Notes under the pieces: model-generated
Database searches by the model: none
What the model saw: the letters and a program-made list of their open reading frames with translations, nothing else
What the model was told of the DNA's origin: nothing
NCBI RefSeq assembly: GCF_024346675.1
Contig: NZ_AP024851.1
Span: forward strand, 1,302,001 to 1,366,000
Direction: 5' to 3'
Source: Photobacterium sanguinicancri
GTDB taxonomy: Bacteria; Pseudomonadota; Gammaproteobacteria; Enterobacterales; Vibrionaceae
Length of the DNA: 64,000 nucleotides
Shown: piece by piece, positions 18,611 to 27,367 of the stretch
How the letters are laid out: the number at the start of each line of letters is the position of its first letter
Numbering within the stretch: the stretch's first letter is position 1
Position numbers and translations under genes: made by a program

Positions 18611-19852
18611 ATGCTGCCACTATCGTTTGATGTATTTAGAAGCGCAGGGTTTCGATTTGGGTTACCAGTTTGTTTAGCACTGAGTACCCTTTTCCTACTA
18701 GAGTACGCACAATATACGCTTGTTACGTATCAGGCATTACTTTTCACGCTTCCCTATGTTTTGTTCGCACTCGTTGTTTTACTCAGCCAACCGTTTAATC
18801 AAGGCCGAACAGGACTAACCGCACTCTTGATGGGTGTGGCGTATTATTTCATTCAAAATTACTTACAAGCTCCACTTTCTAATAACGAAACTAAGCTTAT
18901 TTATGTATTACTGTCTGCATTGTTGCCACTGAACTTGCTACAAATACATATACTGCCAGACAAAAGGCTACATTCGCGGTTTGGAGGGTATTACCTGCTC
19001 TTTATTGTGATGCAAATTGCCTGGTCAGCCCTCGTCGTTAATCACTTTAGTCATAGTGATCTAGACTGGCTATGGGACAGTTACTTATTTGCAATCCCCA
19101 GCTTCTCTCCTATGCCTATCGTACTTTTTCTACTTTCGATAACCATCACACTGAGCAGCGCATCAACCATACTGAAACGTAACTTGGGGTCGGATCAAAC
19201 CGTATTCGTTAGTTTATTGTTCTCCTGCATGACATTTGTTCTATTTCAGTTTAGCTTCATATCAAGCACGGCATTCTCTATTGCGGCTCTGATTCTATTG
19301 CTCAACCTCGTTACTTGTAGCCATGAATTAGCCTTTGTAGACCAACTGACTGGCATACCTGGTAGACGTGCATTAGAAACAGAATTAAAGCACCTAGGAC
19401 GTACCTATACCCTTGCAATGCTTGATGTTGACCACTTTAAAAAATTCAACGATACCTATGGTCATAAAACAGGTGATGATGTTCTCAAGCTAGTCGCGCA
19501 AATAATGAAAAACACCAAAGGTGGTGCGCAAGTTTTCCGCTATGGTGGTGAAGAGTTCACCATTATGTATAAAGGAAAAGAAGCGAATGAATGTAAAGCT
19601 TTCTTAGATGATCTTCGCCAAGAAATTGCAGCCTATGACCTGATAATTCGCGATCACTCCACCCGCCCTGACAATGCAAAGAAGGGAGAGAAAATGCGGA
19701 AAAAAGAAGAAAAAAACAACTCAACCAATGTTACCGTCAGTATCGGCATCGCCGACAGCTTCCCAGATCATAACCCAGATAATGTCCTTAAAGCTGCTGA
19801 CCAAGCCTTGTATAAGGCCAAGCAGAAAGGGCGTAATCGTGTAATGTTATAA
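18611..19852 (+). CDS. membrane-bound diguanylate cyclase
   Basis: 413 residues. The N-terminal 240 residues hold about seven hydrophobic segments, an integral membrane sensor of unknown ligand, followed by a GGDEF domain (LAFVDQLTGIPGRRALETEL start; active site RYGGEEFTIMY). Synthesises c-di-GMP. The RxxD inhibitory-site positions read KGGA. A basic insertion of about 30 residues (RDHSTRPDNAKKGEKMRKKE onward) interrupts the domain before VTVSIGIAD; such inserts occur in some gammaproteobacterial GGDEF proteins. AGGGA lies about ten bases before the ATG. Confidence 0.9.
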   Translation: MLPLSFDVFRSAGFRFGLPVCLALSTLFLLEYAQYTLVTYQALLFTLPYVLFALVVLLSQPFNQGRTGLTALLMGVAYYFIQNYLQAPLSNNETKLIYVLLSALLPLNLLQIHILPDKRLHSRFGGYYLLFIVMQIAWSALVVNHFSHSDLDWLWDSYLFAIPSFSPMPIVLFLLSITITLSSASTILKRNLGSDQTVFVSLLFSCMTFVLFQFSFISSTAFSIAALILLLNLVTCSHELAFVDQLTGIPGRRALETELKHLGRTYTLAMLDVDHFKKFNDTYGHKTGDDVLKLVAQIMKNTKGGAQVFRYGGEEFTIMYKGKEANECKAFLDDLRQEIAAYDLIIRDHSTRPDNAKKGEKMRKKEEKNNSTNVTVSIGIADSFPDHNPDNVLKAADQALYKAKQKGRNRVML

Positions 19853-19857
19853 ATTAA

Positions 19858-19882
19858 TTAAGGCAAAGGAGTGCCTTAAAAA
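19858..19882 (+). terminator. possible terminator after GGDEF gene
   Basis: TTAAGGCA (19858-19865) and TGCCTTAA (19872-19879) form a stem, but AAA instead of Ts follows on plus, so termination is doubtful. Confidence 0.35.
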
Positions 19883-20088
19883 CGACAATAGTCATCCAGA
19901 TAATACGCCGACTCCCTCATACCAAATCCGCTGGCTTTTCATACAGAAAAAAACACACCACATCCCTTCATACCGATGACATAAGCATGAGTGAACGAAG
20001 TAAAAACCAATCGCACTTTACTGCTGGCAAATAGTTTTCACTCACCACATACTGCGTGTTTTGTTTATAGTGGTTCGAGATTTTACGG

Positions 20089-20694
20089 ATGAAAAAGTTA
20101 CTTCTTATCTCCCTTTTTGCAGCCCCAACTTTTGCTTCAAGCAACATCAACGACAACTTCAGCCACATTGGTTTTGGTTATAAACATACGCGTTATGCGA
20201 CAGACGCAATGGCGCCCTACTATAACGATAAATACCAAAATGAAGAGTGGAAAAACCTTGGTGGTTTTTACCTAGATATTAAAGCTGAGATTATTGCTGG
20301 CGTCTATTTTGAAGGTTATGCTGACGCTACTACACGATTCAGCTCTGATATCGATCAGTGGCAAGCAGGCTTGGGCTTTGCCCCTTACAGAAGTCCATTC
20401 TTTAGTATTCCGATGAGCTGCGGCGTGGTGAACTACAGCGCGTCTCGTGACAATACGACAAGCAACTCAGAACTTGCACCATACTGCCAAGTGGGTGTGC
20501 GAACACAAATTGCCAACCACTGGAACCTCAGCGTTGATGTACAGCAGCAGATGTTTAAACAATCACGCCAAAGTATCTCTTTTGATAACACCTTCCAATT
20601 TGGTCGAGTCTTTGGTTTAGTCGCAGGCCTTGAGCTCGCAAACCGCCATAAAACAGAGATCGGCTACAAATTTGGTATGCAATTTTCATTTTAG
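20089..20694 (+). CDS. putative outer-membrane beta-barrel protein
   Basis: 201 residues. Signal peptide MKKLLLISLFAAPTFAS with cleavage after FAS or nearby. The mature part alternates aromatic/hydrophobic with polar residues in short stretches (HIGFGYKHTRYA, GGFYLDIKAEIIAGVYFEG, GLVAGLELANRHKTEIGYKF) and ends in phenylalanine (FGMQFSF), a hallmark of outer-membrane barrel assembly. Eight strands would fit the length. Two Cys residues (in SCGVV and PYCQV) may form a disulphide. Family not recognised. SD weak. Followed by a strong terminator. Confidence 0.75.
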   Translation: MKKLLLISLFAAPTFASSNINDNFSHIGFGYKHTRYATDAMAPYYNDKYQNEEWKNLGGFYLDIKAEIIAGVYFEGYADATTRFSSDIDQWQAGLGFAPYRSPFFSIPMSCGVVNYSASRDNTTSNSELAPYCQVGVRTQIANHWNLSVDVQQQMFKQSRQSISFDNTFQFGRVFGLVAGLELANRHKTEIGYKFGMQFSF

Positions 20695-20720
20695 CTTTCG
20701 TTGTTATAAACCGTACGCAT

Positions 20721-20749
20721 AAAAAAACCCGATGAAAACATCGGGTTTT
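20721..20749. terminator. bidirectional intrinsic terminator
   Basis: AAAACCCGATG (20724-20734), loop AAAA, CATCGGGTTTT (20739-20749), with A7 on the left giving a good T run on the minus strand too. Ends the barrel gene message. Confidence 0.88.
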
Positions 20750-21300
20750 GGTTACCAATAAAACCTATCTTATCTTAGTTAACTAAGAAAGCATCAGTCC
20801 AGCTATGCAGCAACGCCAATATAAAGGTAAGTACGGTATCTTAACAGATCGGCGACCAAACCATTAGTTAAGCCCTATACTTGGGAGTGGCTTCCCTCTA
20901 AGTGAAAAAGGTCAGCCTTATTATTATTCGAACCATATGCAACTATTCCGCAAGGCCATTAATTTATAAAATCAATGAGTTAGCAGGCTAGAATAAATAC
21001 TGTCTAAGAATTATAGTAGCAGTCTAATCGACTATATAAAACAAAATAATTCAGATTAACCGATGCTTTTATCATCACTTAGTTAGTGTGTTATCGCTGC
21101 GATAAGTTCCCAACCAGTACCATAAACCAATAAAAAAAACCTACGCTTACTCTTTAAAATACACCCAATATGTTCGCTTCATGCCATCCCTTGCGCCATC
21201 AAAGAGACAAACAAGCTGTGAGCACCACCTCCTTTCTGAGTAGCGAAAACATGCTACCATTGCCAATTAAAATACATCGTTCATTACAAAAGGAAGTTGA
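20750..21300. other. intergenic region without recognised gene
   Basis: About 550 bases. I find no ORF with an SD, no intrinsic terminator and no RNA gene. The last 60 bases carry the promoter and SD of the acidic exported protein. Confidence 0.45.
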
Positions 21301-21549
21301 ATGAAGTTCACCTTTTTCTCAGTATTTACATTGCTAACAGTTTGCGCATCTGTTGGTGCTGAAGAAGTCTACAACCCTATTTTCACTGACAATGAATATG
21401 CTGATATCGTTATTATCGATGACGACTTTGATGCGTTTTCTGAAGTTAGTATGATCGAAGATGACTACCCAGAAACTATTTTTATTAAAGATGACGGCAT
21501 ACTTATCGATTGCAGCGTTATAGAGGATGAGTGCATTGTGTATGAGTGA
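21301..21549 (+). CDS. small acidic exported protein
   Basis: 82 residues. A clear signal peptide (MKFTFFSVFTLLTVCASVGA, then EEVYNP) and an excellent SD (AGGAAG four bases before the ATG) make it a real gene despite its size. The mature part of about 62 residues is very rich in Asp and Glu with IDDDFDAF, IEDDYPETIFIKDDG and IDCSVIEDECIVYE, plus two Cys that could form a disulphide. Such composition could bind cations, but no family is recognised and the role is unknown. A bidirectional terminator lies downstream. Confidence 0.7.
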   Translation: MKFTFFSVFTLLTVCASVGAEEVYNPIFTDNEYADIVIIDDDFDAFSEVSMIEDDYPETIFIKDDGILIDCSVIEDECIVYE

Positions 21550-21675
21550 GCATGTCAACAAAGCCATGCTAAATGAAGATTTTTGAAAATAAATAATGGT
21601 GTATTAATAAGAGTGCCGAGACCTGCTATGAAGGTGAGCTACAACAAGTATTATCGCCACTGTTTTTCCAAAACA

Positions 21676-21701
21676 AAAAACCCGCTAGATAGCGGGTTTT
21701 T
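21676..21701. terminator. bidirectional intrinsic terminator between the acidic protein gene and malG
   Basis: AAAAACCCGCTA (21676-21687), GA, TAGCGGGTTTTT (21690-21701). It serves the malEFG operon on minus (malG stops at 21722) and the small gene on plus. Confidence 0.9.
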
Positions 21702-21721
21702 ATCTACTGTTTACTGCCTAA

Positions 21722-22612
21722 TTATCCTTTCACGCCACCAGCTGTTAAGCCACCAACAAGGAACTTCTGAGCCATCAAGAACACAAGGGTAATTGGGAGC
21801 GCAGAAAGTACTGCTGCTGCTGCAAAGTCACCCCACAGGTAGTTCTGAGGGTACAAATATTGCTGCATACCAACGGCAAGAGTGTAAGAACCCACATCAC
21901 GTAGTAGCAGTGATGCAACCGGTACTTCTGTTACCGCTGCGATGAACGACAGAATGAATACAACAGCAAGAATTGGCACAGACAATGGTAATAGAACCAT
22001 GCGGAATGCTTGCCACGGTGTTGCGCCATCCAAAGCGGCCGCTTCTTCTAATGAGCTATCGATAGACTCGAAGTACCCTTTGATTGTCCATACGTGTAGC
22101 GCTATACCGCCCATGTAAGCAAATACAACACCACCATGTGTATTCATACCAAGGAACGGAACGTAAGCACCTAAACGGTCAAACAATGCGTACAGTGCGA
22201 CAAGCGCCAGTACTGCTGGGAACATTTGGAAAATAAGCATTGCACGAAGAATCAATGTTTTTCCTACAAACTTCATACGCGCGAAAGCATAAGCACAGGT
22301 TGTTGACAGTGTTACGATACCAATCGCTGTTAGGCCAGCGACTTTTACCGAGTTCCACAGCCAAGTCAGTACAGGGAACGGTGGTGGTGTCACAGTGCCA
22401 TCTGCATGCTCAACTGTAATACCTAATGCCAATTTCCAGTGTTCTAACGATGGGTTACTTGGAATTAACTCACCTGAAGCATAGTTACCTTCACGGAATG
22501 AAATCGCGATAACCATTAGCAGCGGAAACATCATAATGCCAAGGAAGATCCACATGCCAATGTGCGTTGCCCACAATCTGTATTTCAATGATTTCGGTTG
22601 AACCATAGCCAT
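21722..22612 (-). CDS. malG: maltose/maltodextrin ABC transporter permease MalG
   Basis: 296 residues, six membrane segments. Pairs with MalF to form the channel of the MalFGK2 importer. The cytoplasmic coupling loop [21 protein letters not shown] (split: EEAAALDGA then TPWQAF) is the EAA motif that docks on MalK. The C-terminus ending [13 protein letters not shown] is typical of MalG and reaches toward the substrate site. Start 12 bases downstream of the malF stop; last gene of malEFG, followed by a terminator. Confidence 0.96.
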   Translation of the reverse strand: MAMVQPKSLKYRLWATHIGMWIFLGIMMFPLLMVIAISFREGNYASGELIPSNPSLEHWKLALGITVEHADGTVTPPPFPVLTWLWNSVKVAGLTAIGIVTLSTTCAYAFARMKFVGKTLILRAMLIFQMFPAVLALVALYALFDRLGAYVPFLGMNTHGGVVFAYMGGIALHVWTIKGYFESIDSSLEEAAALDGATPWQAFRMVLLPLSVPILAVVFILSFIAAVTEVPVASLLLRDVGSYTLAVGMQQYLYPQNYLWGDFAAAAVLSALPITLVFLMAQKFLVGGLTAGGVKG

Positions 22613-22624
22613 ATTCTGTATCCC

Positions 22625-24214
22625 TTACTCAGATTCAAGCTTAGTGAATTTCATGTTCAGTAACGACAGACCACCAACCAATAAGAAGATGATTGTAGCG
22701 ATTGCACCTGCTAAACCAAAGTCTTGACCACCAGCGCCTTCAAACGCAATACGGTAGGTGTAACTTACTAGCAAGTCGGTATGACCAGCAGGCACACTGG
22801 TACCAATCATATCTGGCGCACCGTTGGTCAATAACTGAATCAATACGAAGTTGTTAAAGTTAAACGCGAAGCTAGCAATCAACAGCGGGATCATCGGTTT
22901 AACAAGCAATGGCATTGTAATATTAAAGAAATTATCAATCGGACCTGCACCATCCATTGCGGATGCTTCATACAAATCTTCTGGAATTGCCTTTAGTAGA
23001 CCCATAGCTAGGATCATCATGTACGGATAACCCAACCAAGTGTTCACAATGATAATCATGGTTTTCGCTAAGAACGGGTCGGTAAACCATGCTGGGCTTA
23101 ATCCAAATAGCCCTTCTAATACTTGGTTTATTTCACCAAAACTTTGGTTAAACAAACCTTTGAATATCAATATTGAAATAAAGGCTGGTACAGCATAAGG
23201 CAAAATCAGTAATACACGATAAACACCACGGCCTTTTAATGCTTCCCAAGAAACAATTTGAGCAAGCACTACACCCACAGCAAGTGTCAGTATCACTGTC
23301 AACGCCGAGAATAAAATTGTCCAAATAAAGATTTTAAAGAATGGGCCTTGGATACCTGGGTCGGTGAATATACGGGTAAAGTTATCCATACCAATATTAA
23401 CAATGAAACCCGGTGATAGCGCTTCACCAACGAACTCACCATTTGCATCAATTTGTTGATAATGACCAATATCCCAATTAGGTTTTAATGTGATGTTCTC
23501 ACGTTGGTTAACCAGTGTTTCGCCATCATCTTGTAACAGATAGAGAGGGGTAATTTCAGCGAAGGTACGCAAGCCAGACATTTTAAGCTCTGAACCTTCA
23601 GCGGTTGCTAATGTAATCTCAGAAAGTGCAGCCCTGTTACTAATAACCGTTTTCAGCGGCGCTTTCTTACCTTCTGGTACTTCACTAGGAGCCAATAAAA
23701 CATCGTCTGTAGGCAACTGAGCAAGGTCAATATCGCCCGTCACATACCACTGGCCATCATCTTCAACCGCAATGCTGTATTTGCCATCTTGCTCATACAT
23801 AGTGAACTTGTAACTGTCACCACTTTGGAAGCTTTGTTGAAGTAATACACTCTGAGCACGATCAAAATTGAGTTGGTTAGTACCACTGTAGTTAGTAAAT
23901 GCTAACCCAATGGTATAAAGCAAAGGGAAAATAATAAATAAAATCATCCCAGCCACACCCGGGAAAATATAACGGTGGGCATAGGTTTCTTTACGCGCAA
24001 AAACATATACGCCTAGCGCGGTAACAAAAAGTGTTAATAATGCAAAAGCGTATTCGCTGCGAGCATACATTAGAATCGTGGCGTAGCCGTTGATTAGACT
24101 GACTAATCCTAACGAGGCCCACTTCAACCATTTTTTATGGTCAAGGCTAGTTTTTTTTGAATTTTCCATATCGGAAGCGTCTATCGCCATGTCGGCAGTT
24201 TGATGAGACTGCAT
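22625..24214 (-). CDS. malF: maltose/maltodextrin ABC transporter permease MalF
   Basis: 529 residues, the usual MalF length. Eight membrane segments with the large periplasmic P2 loop characteristic of MalF between about residues 110 and 280, which contacts MalE. EAA coupling loop: EASAMDGAGPIDNFFNITMP. SD GAGGA lies seven bases before the ATG. Co-transcribed with malE, from which it is separated by a strong hairpin that probably reduces malF relative to malE expression. Confidence 0.96.
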   Translation of the reverse strand: MQSHQTADMAIDASDMENSKKTSLDHKKWLKWASLGLVSLINGYATILMYARSEYAFALLTLFVTALGVYVFARKETYAHRYIFPGVAGMILFIIFPLLYTIGLAFTNYSGTNQLNFDRAQSVLLQQSFQSGDSYKFTMYEQDGKYSIAVEDDGQWYVTGDIDLAQLPTDDVLLAPSEVPEGKKAPLKTVISNRAALSEITLATAEGSELKMSGLRTFAEITPLYLLQDDGETLVNQRENITLKPNWDIGHYQQIDANGEFVGEALSPGFIVNIGMDNFTRIFTDPGIQGPFFKIFIWTILFSALTVILTLAVGVVLAQIVSWEALKGRGVYRVLLILPYAVPAFISILIFKGLFNQSFGEINQVLEGLFGLSPAWFTDPFLAKTMIIIVNTWLGYPYMMILAMGLLKAIPEDLYEASAMDGAGPIDNFFNITMPLLVKPMIPLLIASFAFNFNNFVLIQLLTNGAPDMIGTSVPAGHTDLLVSYTYRIAFEGAGGQDFGLAGAIATIIFLLVGGLSLLNMKFTKLESE

Positions 24215-24238
24215 TAGTGATCCTCACAGTACTTCTTT

Positions 24239-24262
24239 CGAGGGGAAGCACGCTTCCCCTCG
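24239..24262 (-). other. malE-malF intergenic hairpin
   Basis: CGAGGGGAAGC (24239-24249) and GCTTCCCCTCG (24252-24262) form an uninterrupted 11-bp stem without a T run, just after the malE stop. Probably a 3' stabiliser of malE mRNA, the role played by REP elements at the same place in enteric bacteria (analogy, not homology). Confidence 0.75.
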
Positions 24263-24274
24263 GGATGGGTGGTG

Positions 24275-25456
24275 TTACTTGGTAATACGTTCTGCAACAG
24301 TATTTAGTGCGTCATCAACAGATTGACGACCCGTTACTACGTTACCGATAGCCGCTTTTTCTGCGTACCAGAATGCTGACATTTGAGGAATGTTCGGCAT
24401 GATTTCACCATTCATCGCATTGTCCATTGTTGCGGCAATACGTGCATCTTCGCTTAGCTCAGATTGGAATGATTTCAAGGCAACAGCACCGAGTGGCGTG
24501 TCGTCATTTACTTTACGTAAACCATCGTTAGTTAGCAGGTAGTTTTCAATAAACTCGACAGCTAAATCTTGGTTAGGTGATGCAGTACTGATACCCGCGG
24601 TTAGTACACCAACGAAAGGCTTAGAAGGGTTACCATTTAGTTTAGGTAGAACAGCGACACCATAGTCGATACCCGCTTTATCAATGTTGCCCCAAGACCA
24701 AGGGCCATTGATAGTCATTGCCACTTCGCCTTTGTTAAAGCCAGATTCTGCAATTGAGTAATCAACGTCTGGTGCAATCACACCGCCATCAACCAGTTTT
24801 TTCACGAAGGTCATCGCGCGTTTTGCGCCATCGTTGTTCACACCCACATCTTTTGCATCGTAGCCGTTAGCTGTGAATTTGAATGCGTAACCGCCATCAG
24901 CCGCAAGTACAGGCCATGTGAAGAAGGGTTCTTGTAGGTTCCACATGATGGCTTTCTTACCATCTTTTTGTAGTTCCTTATCAAGCGCAGCCATTTCTTC
25001 CCAGTTTTTAGGTGGCGTTTTGATCAAGGCTTTGTTGTAAATAAGAGAAAGAGCTTCTACTGCAACAGGGTAACCAACGTATTGACCGTTGTAAGAAACA
25101 GCATCCCATGTGAAATCAACAAACTTCTTCTTAAAGTTAGCTGATGGCTTCACTTCTGCTAAAAGACCCGCTTGTGCATAACCACCAAAGCGATCGTGGG
25201 CCCAGAAAATGATATCTGGACCATCGCCAGTAGAAGCTTGCTGTGGGAACTTCTCTTCTAGTTTGTCAGGATGAGAAACAGTCACCTTAATACCTGTTTC
25301 TGCTTCAAATTGTTTACCGACTTCAGCTAAACCGTTGTAGCCCTTGTCACCATTGATCCAGATGGTCAATTGACCTTCTTCAATTGCTGCATGCGCATTG
25401 ATTGAACCAAGAGCAGCTAGGGTACAAAGCGCTACAGTACTGAGGACTTTCTTCAT
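24275..25456 (-). CDS. malE: maltose/maltodextrin-binding periplasmic protein
   Basis: 393 residues. Signal peptide [20 protein letters not shown] ending AHA, then a mature N-terminus [20 protein letters not shown] that closely resembles MalE. Captures maltodextrins in the periplasm for MalFGK2. Family segments include [30 protein letters not shown], and [15 protein letters not shown]. The start at 25456 was chosen because AAGGA lies eight bases upstream; the in-frame ATG three codons earlier abuts the SD. First gene of malEFG, with CRP- and MalT-like sites upstream. Confidence 0.97.
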   Translation of the reverse strand: MKKVLSTVALCTLAALGSINAHAAIEEGQLTIWINGDKGYNGLAEVGKQFEAETGIKVTVSHPDKLEEKFPQQASTGDGPDIIFWAHDRFGGYAQAGLLAEVKPSANFKKKFVDFTWDAVSYNGQYVGYPVAVEALSLIYNKALIKTPPKNWEEMAALDKELQKDGKKAIMWNLQEPFFTWPVLAADGGYAFKFTANGYDAKDVGVNNDGAKRAMTFVKKLVDGGVIAPDVDYSIAESGFNKGEVAMTINGPWSWGNIDKAGIDYGVAVLPKLNGNPSKPFVGVLTAGISTASPNQDLAVEFIENYLLTNDGLRKVNDDTPLGAVALKSFQSELSEDARIAATMDNAMNGEIMPNIPQMSAFWYAEKAAIGNVVTGRQSVDDALNTVAERITK

Positions 25457-25648
25457 TTTAAACATCCTTCGTGATTGTTATTTTTTATAGGTATGACAGA
25501 CCTGTTCACACCGTAATTTCAGTCTTCATCTTCCATTACTCACCAGCAAGTCACATCCTCCTATCTACTACGCCCCCGAAGGCTAAGAAGCAAAAGCGTG
25601 ATCACTGTCGATATGAGTCCGTGACAGAGATCTAATAACCTCTGTTTT

Positions 25649-25666
25649 TTGTGATAGAAAGCACAT
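25649..25666. promoter_or_regulatory. CRP-like site in the malE-malK control region
   Basis: TGTGA (25650-25654), six bases, GCACA (25661-25665): nine of ten half-site positions match TGTGA-N6-TCACA. It lies between malE and the MalT-like boxes. Confidence 0.65.
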
Positions 25667-25687
25667 GTTATTGGGGTATAAAAAAAA

Positions 25688-25769
25688 CCTCACCCCTTTA
25701 GTTTTTAAACTGTGATCTAGGCACTCCTCCCCCTTTGTCACCCTATTTTAATTTCTAGCAAGGAGGATG
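25688..25769. promoter_or_regulatory. MalT-type boxes of the divergent malE/malK region
   Basis: Three matches to the MalT box GGGGA(T/G)GAGG. On minus: AGGGGTGAGG (25697-25688; 8/10) and GGGGGAGGAG (25733-25724). On plus: AAGGAGGATG (25760-25769; 7/10). The opposite orientations suit divergent transcription. TGTGATCTAGGCACTCCTCC (25711-25730) is nearly repeated upstream of lamB (31787-31806). Confidence 0.65.
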
Positions 25770-25895
25770 TTATTGATTGCTATCTTAATGAAAATGGCTC
25801 CATACCCAACAGGGTTGTTGAAGATGTTTAACCGCATTGACAGTTATTGTTTTTTGACCGATGTAATTCTGGTGTCGACATACCGCTGGAATTAA
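25767..25895 (+). CDS. candidate small ORF in the malK leader
   Basis: An open frame of 42 codons from ATG 25767, with later in-frame ATGs at 25788, 25794 and 25824, ending TAA at 25893-25895. The best-supported start is 25824, with AGGG (25811-25814) nine bases upstream; it gives a 23-residue peptide MFNRIDSYCFLTDVILVSTY, then RWN. The ORF ends five bases before a stem-loop and 46 bases before an intrinsic terminator. It may encode a small regulatory peptide or a leader peptide; coding is unproven and no homology is claimed. Confidence 0.35.
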   Translation: MLLIAILMKMAPYPTGLLKMFNRIDSYCFLTDVILVSTYRWN

Positions 25896-25987
25896 ATACC
25901 ACATAGCTTCTTGGGGAAGTAAGCTATGTGAGATTGGTAAGGTAGCGGACTGATAGCCGTTAGGTGAAAGCCGCTACCGTTTTTTCT
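25793..25987 (+). ncRNA. candidate small RNA or attenuated malK leader
   Basis: Boundaries: 3' end from the terminator; 5' end estimated as 25793-25802 from the plus-strand MalT-like box (25760-25769) by analogy with MalT-dependent promoters. The RNA would be about 190 nt: short ORF, stem-loop 25900-25930 (CACATAGCTT pairing with AAGCTATGTG, with a GGGG-containing loop), then a terminator. It could be a discrete CRP/MalT-controlled RNA, possibly dual-function with a peptide, or the terminated form of the malK mRNA. Confidence 0.5.
25941..25987 (+). terminator. intrinsic terminator 90 bp upstream of malK
   Basis: GGTAGCGG (25941-25948) pairs with CCGCTACC (25971-25978), followed by GTTTTTTC. 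It points at malK and lies between malK and all the visible MalT-like boxes. Confidence 0.8.
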
Positions 25988-26011
25988 TCAACATACTCAT
26001 AAAATTCTTTA

Positions 26012-26049
26012 CCTGTAAGCATATGAATGAATACCATAATGCTTACAGG
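26012..26049 (+). other. inverted repeat in malK 5' region
   Basis: Perfect 11-bp arms, CCTGTAAGCAT (26012-26022) and ATGCTTACAGG (26039-26049), 16-base loop, ending 28 bases before the malK ATG. No T run. Could be an mRNA stem-loop or an operator for a dimeric protein. Confidence 0.6.
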
Positions 26050-26077
26050 CGACAACAAAACTTAGAGGAATGGCTCG

Positions 26078-27187
26078 ATGACGAGTGTCACTTTACGAAA
26101 TGTATGTAAAGCATATGGAGATAACCTGATTTCCAAGAATGTCGATCTCGACATCGCTGAAGGAGAGTTCGTTGTATTCGTTGGGCCATCAGGTTGTGGT
26201 AAATCAACGCTACTACGCTGTATTGCTGGCTTAGAAGAGATCACATCAGGTGACCTATTCATTGGTGATAAGCGAATGAATGATGTCCCACCATCTGAAC
26301 GTGGTGTTGGTATGGTATTCCAATCCTATGCACTGTATCCGCACTTGAATCTTTTTGACAACATGTCATTTGGCATGAAGATCGCCAAAGCCGATAAAGC
26401 TGAAACTAAAAAACGCGTTGACCATGCTGCTGATATTCTACAGCTCGGTCACCTGCTAGAGCGTAAGCCAAAAGCCCTTTCTGGTGGCCAACGTCAACGT
26501 GTTGCTATCGGCCGTACGCTTGTTGCTCAACCCGATGTATTCCTATTAGATGAACCACTGTCTAACCTAGATGCTGCACTGCGTGTTCAAATGCGTATCG
26601 AGCTATCTAAGCTGCACAAACAACTTGGCAGCACCATGATTTACGTTACCCACGACCAAATTGAAGCCATGACAATGGCTGATAAAATCGTCGTGCTTGA
26701 TGATGGTTTTGTATCGCAAGTGGGTAAACCATTAGAACTCTACCACTACCCTCAAAACCGCTTTGTTGCTGGGTTTATTGGTTCGCCAAAAATGAACTTT
26801 ATGAGCGTGTTCATTGAACAGGCAGAAAAAGACCGCGTCATGGTACAACTCGCCAATGGAAAAGCGTTCTGGATCCCAGTTGATGGAACAACTGTCACCC
26901 GTGGTGAGCGTATGTCACTGGGTATTCGCCCTGAACATTTAGTGCCTTGCGCTGAAGGTGATGCGTGTATCGAAGGTAAAGTACAAGTGGTAGAGAAACT
27001 AGGCCATGAAACACAAGTATACCTAAGCCTAAGTGGCGTCGATGCTAACTTCATTTACCGTGAAACCGATACCCTGAACATCGATGCGGGAGATACCTTC
27101 GAGATTGGTATCCCAGCTAACCGTTGTCACCTATTCCACAGTGATGGTAAAGCGTGTCAACGTCTGCATAAAGAAGACGGTGTATAA
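26078..27187 (+). CDS. malK: maltose/maltodextrin ABC transporter ATPase MalK
   Basis: 369 residues. Drives the MalFG channel and, in the enteric paradigm, sequesters MalT when substrate is absent. Walker [10 protein letters not shown] at 36-44, signature [15 protein letters not shown], Walker [15 protein letters not shown]-loop [10 protein letters not shown], then the C-terminal regulatory OB-type domain (GIRPEHLVP near residue 285). SD AGAGGA lies eight bases before the ATG. It is alone on plus, divergent from malEFG, whereas in E. coli it is joined to lamB and malM. A terminator-bearing leader precedes it. Confidence 0.95.
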   Translation: MTSVTLRNVCKAYGDNLISKNVDLDIAEGEFVVFVGPSGCGKSTLLRCIAGLEEITSGDLFIGDKRMNDVPPSERGVGMVFQSYALYPHLNLFDNMSFGMKIAKADKAETKKRVDHAADILQLGHLLERKPKALSGGQRQRVAIGRTLVAQPDVFLLDEPLSNLDAALRVQMRIELSKLHKQLGSTMIYVTHDQIEAMTMADKIVVLDDGFVSQVGKPLELYHYPQNRFVAGFIGSPKMNFMSVFIEQAEKDRVMVQLANGKAFWIPVDGTTVTRGERMSLGIRPEHLVPCAEGDACIEGKVQVVEKLGHETQVYLSLSGVDANFIYRETDTLNIDAGDTFEIGIPANRCHLFHSDGKACQRLHKEDGV

Positions 27188-27253
27188 CGTTTACTGATTT
27201 TTGCTCGCATTTCACCTTATCCCCTGTGGTGCTAGCATGGTTTAGTCTATAGA

Positions 27254-27289
27254 AAAAAGGCTGGTAGTTTAGTCACTACCAGCCTTTTT
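27254..27289. terminator. intrinsic terminator between malK and the Usp gene, bidirectional
   Basis: AAAAAGGCTGGTAGT (27254-27268), loop TTAGTC, ACTACCAGCCTTTTT (27275-27289): a 15-bp perfect stem. Confidence 0.92.
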
Positions 27290-27367
27290 GTATCTATTCC
27301 ATGAATTCACTACACAGACGCTCCTAAGCCAAAAGAACCATTGGGTCATGGATAGAATGGGTCGTCA

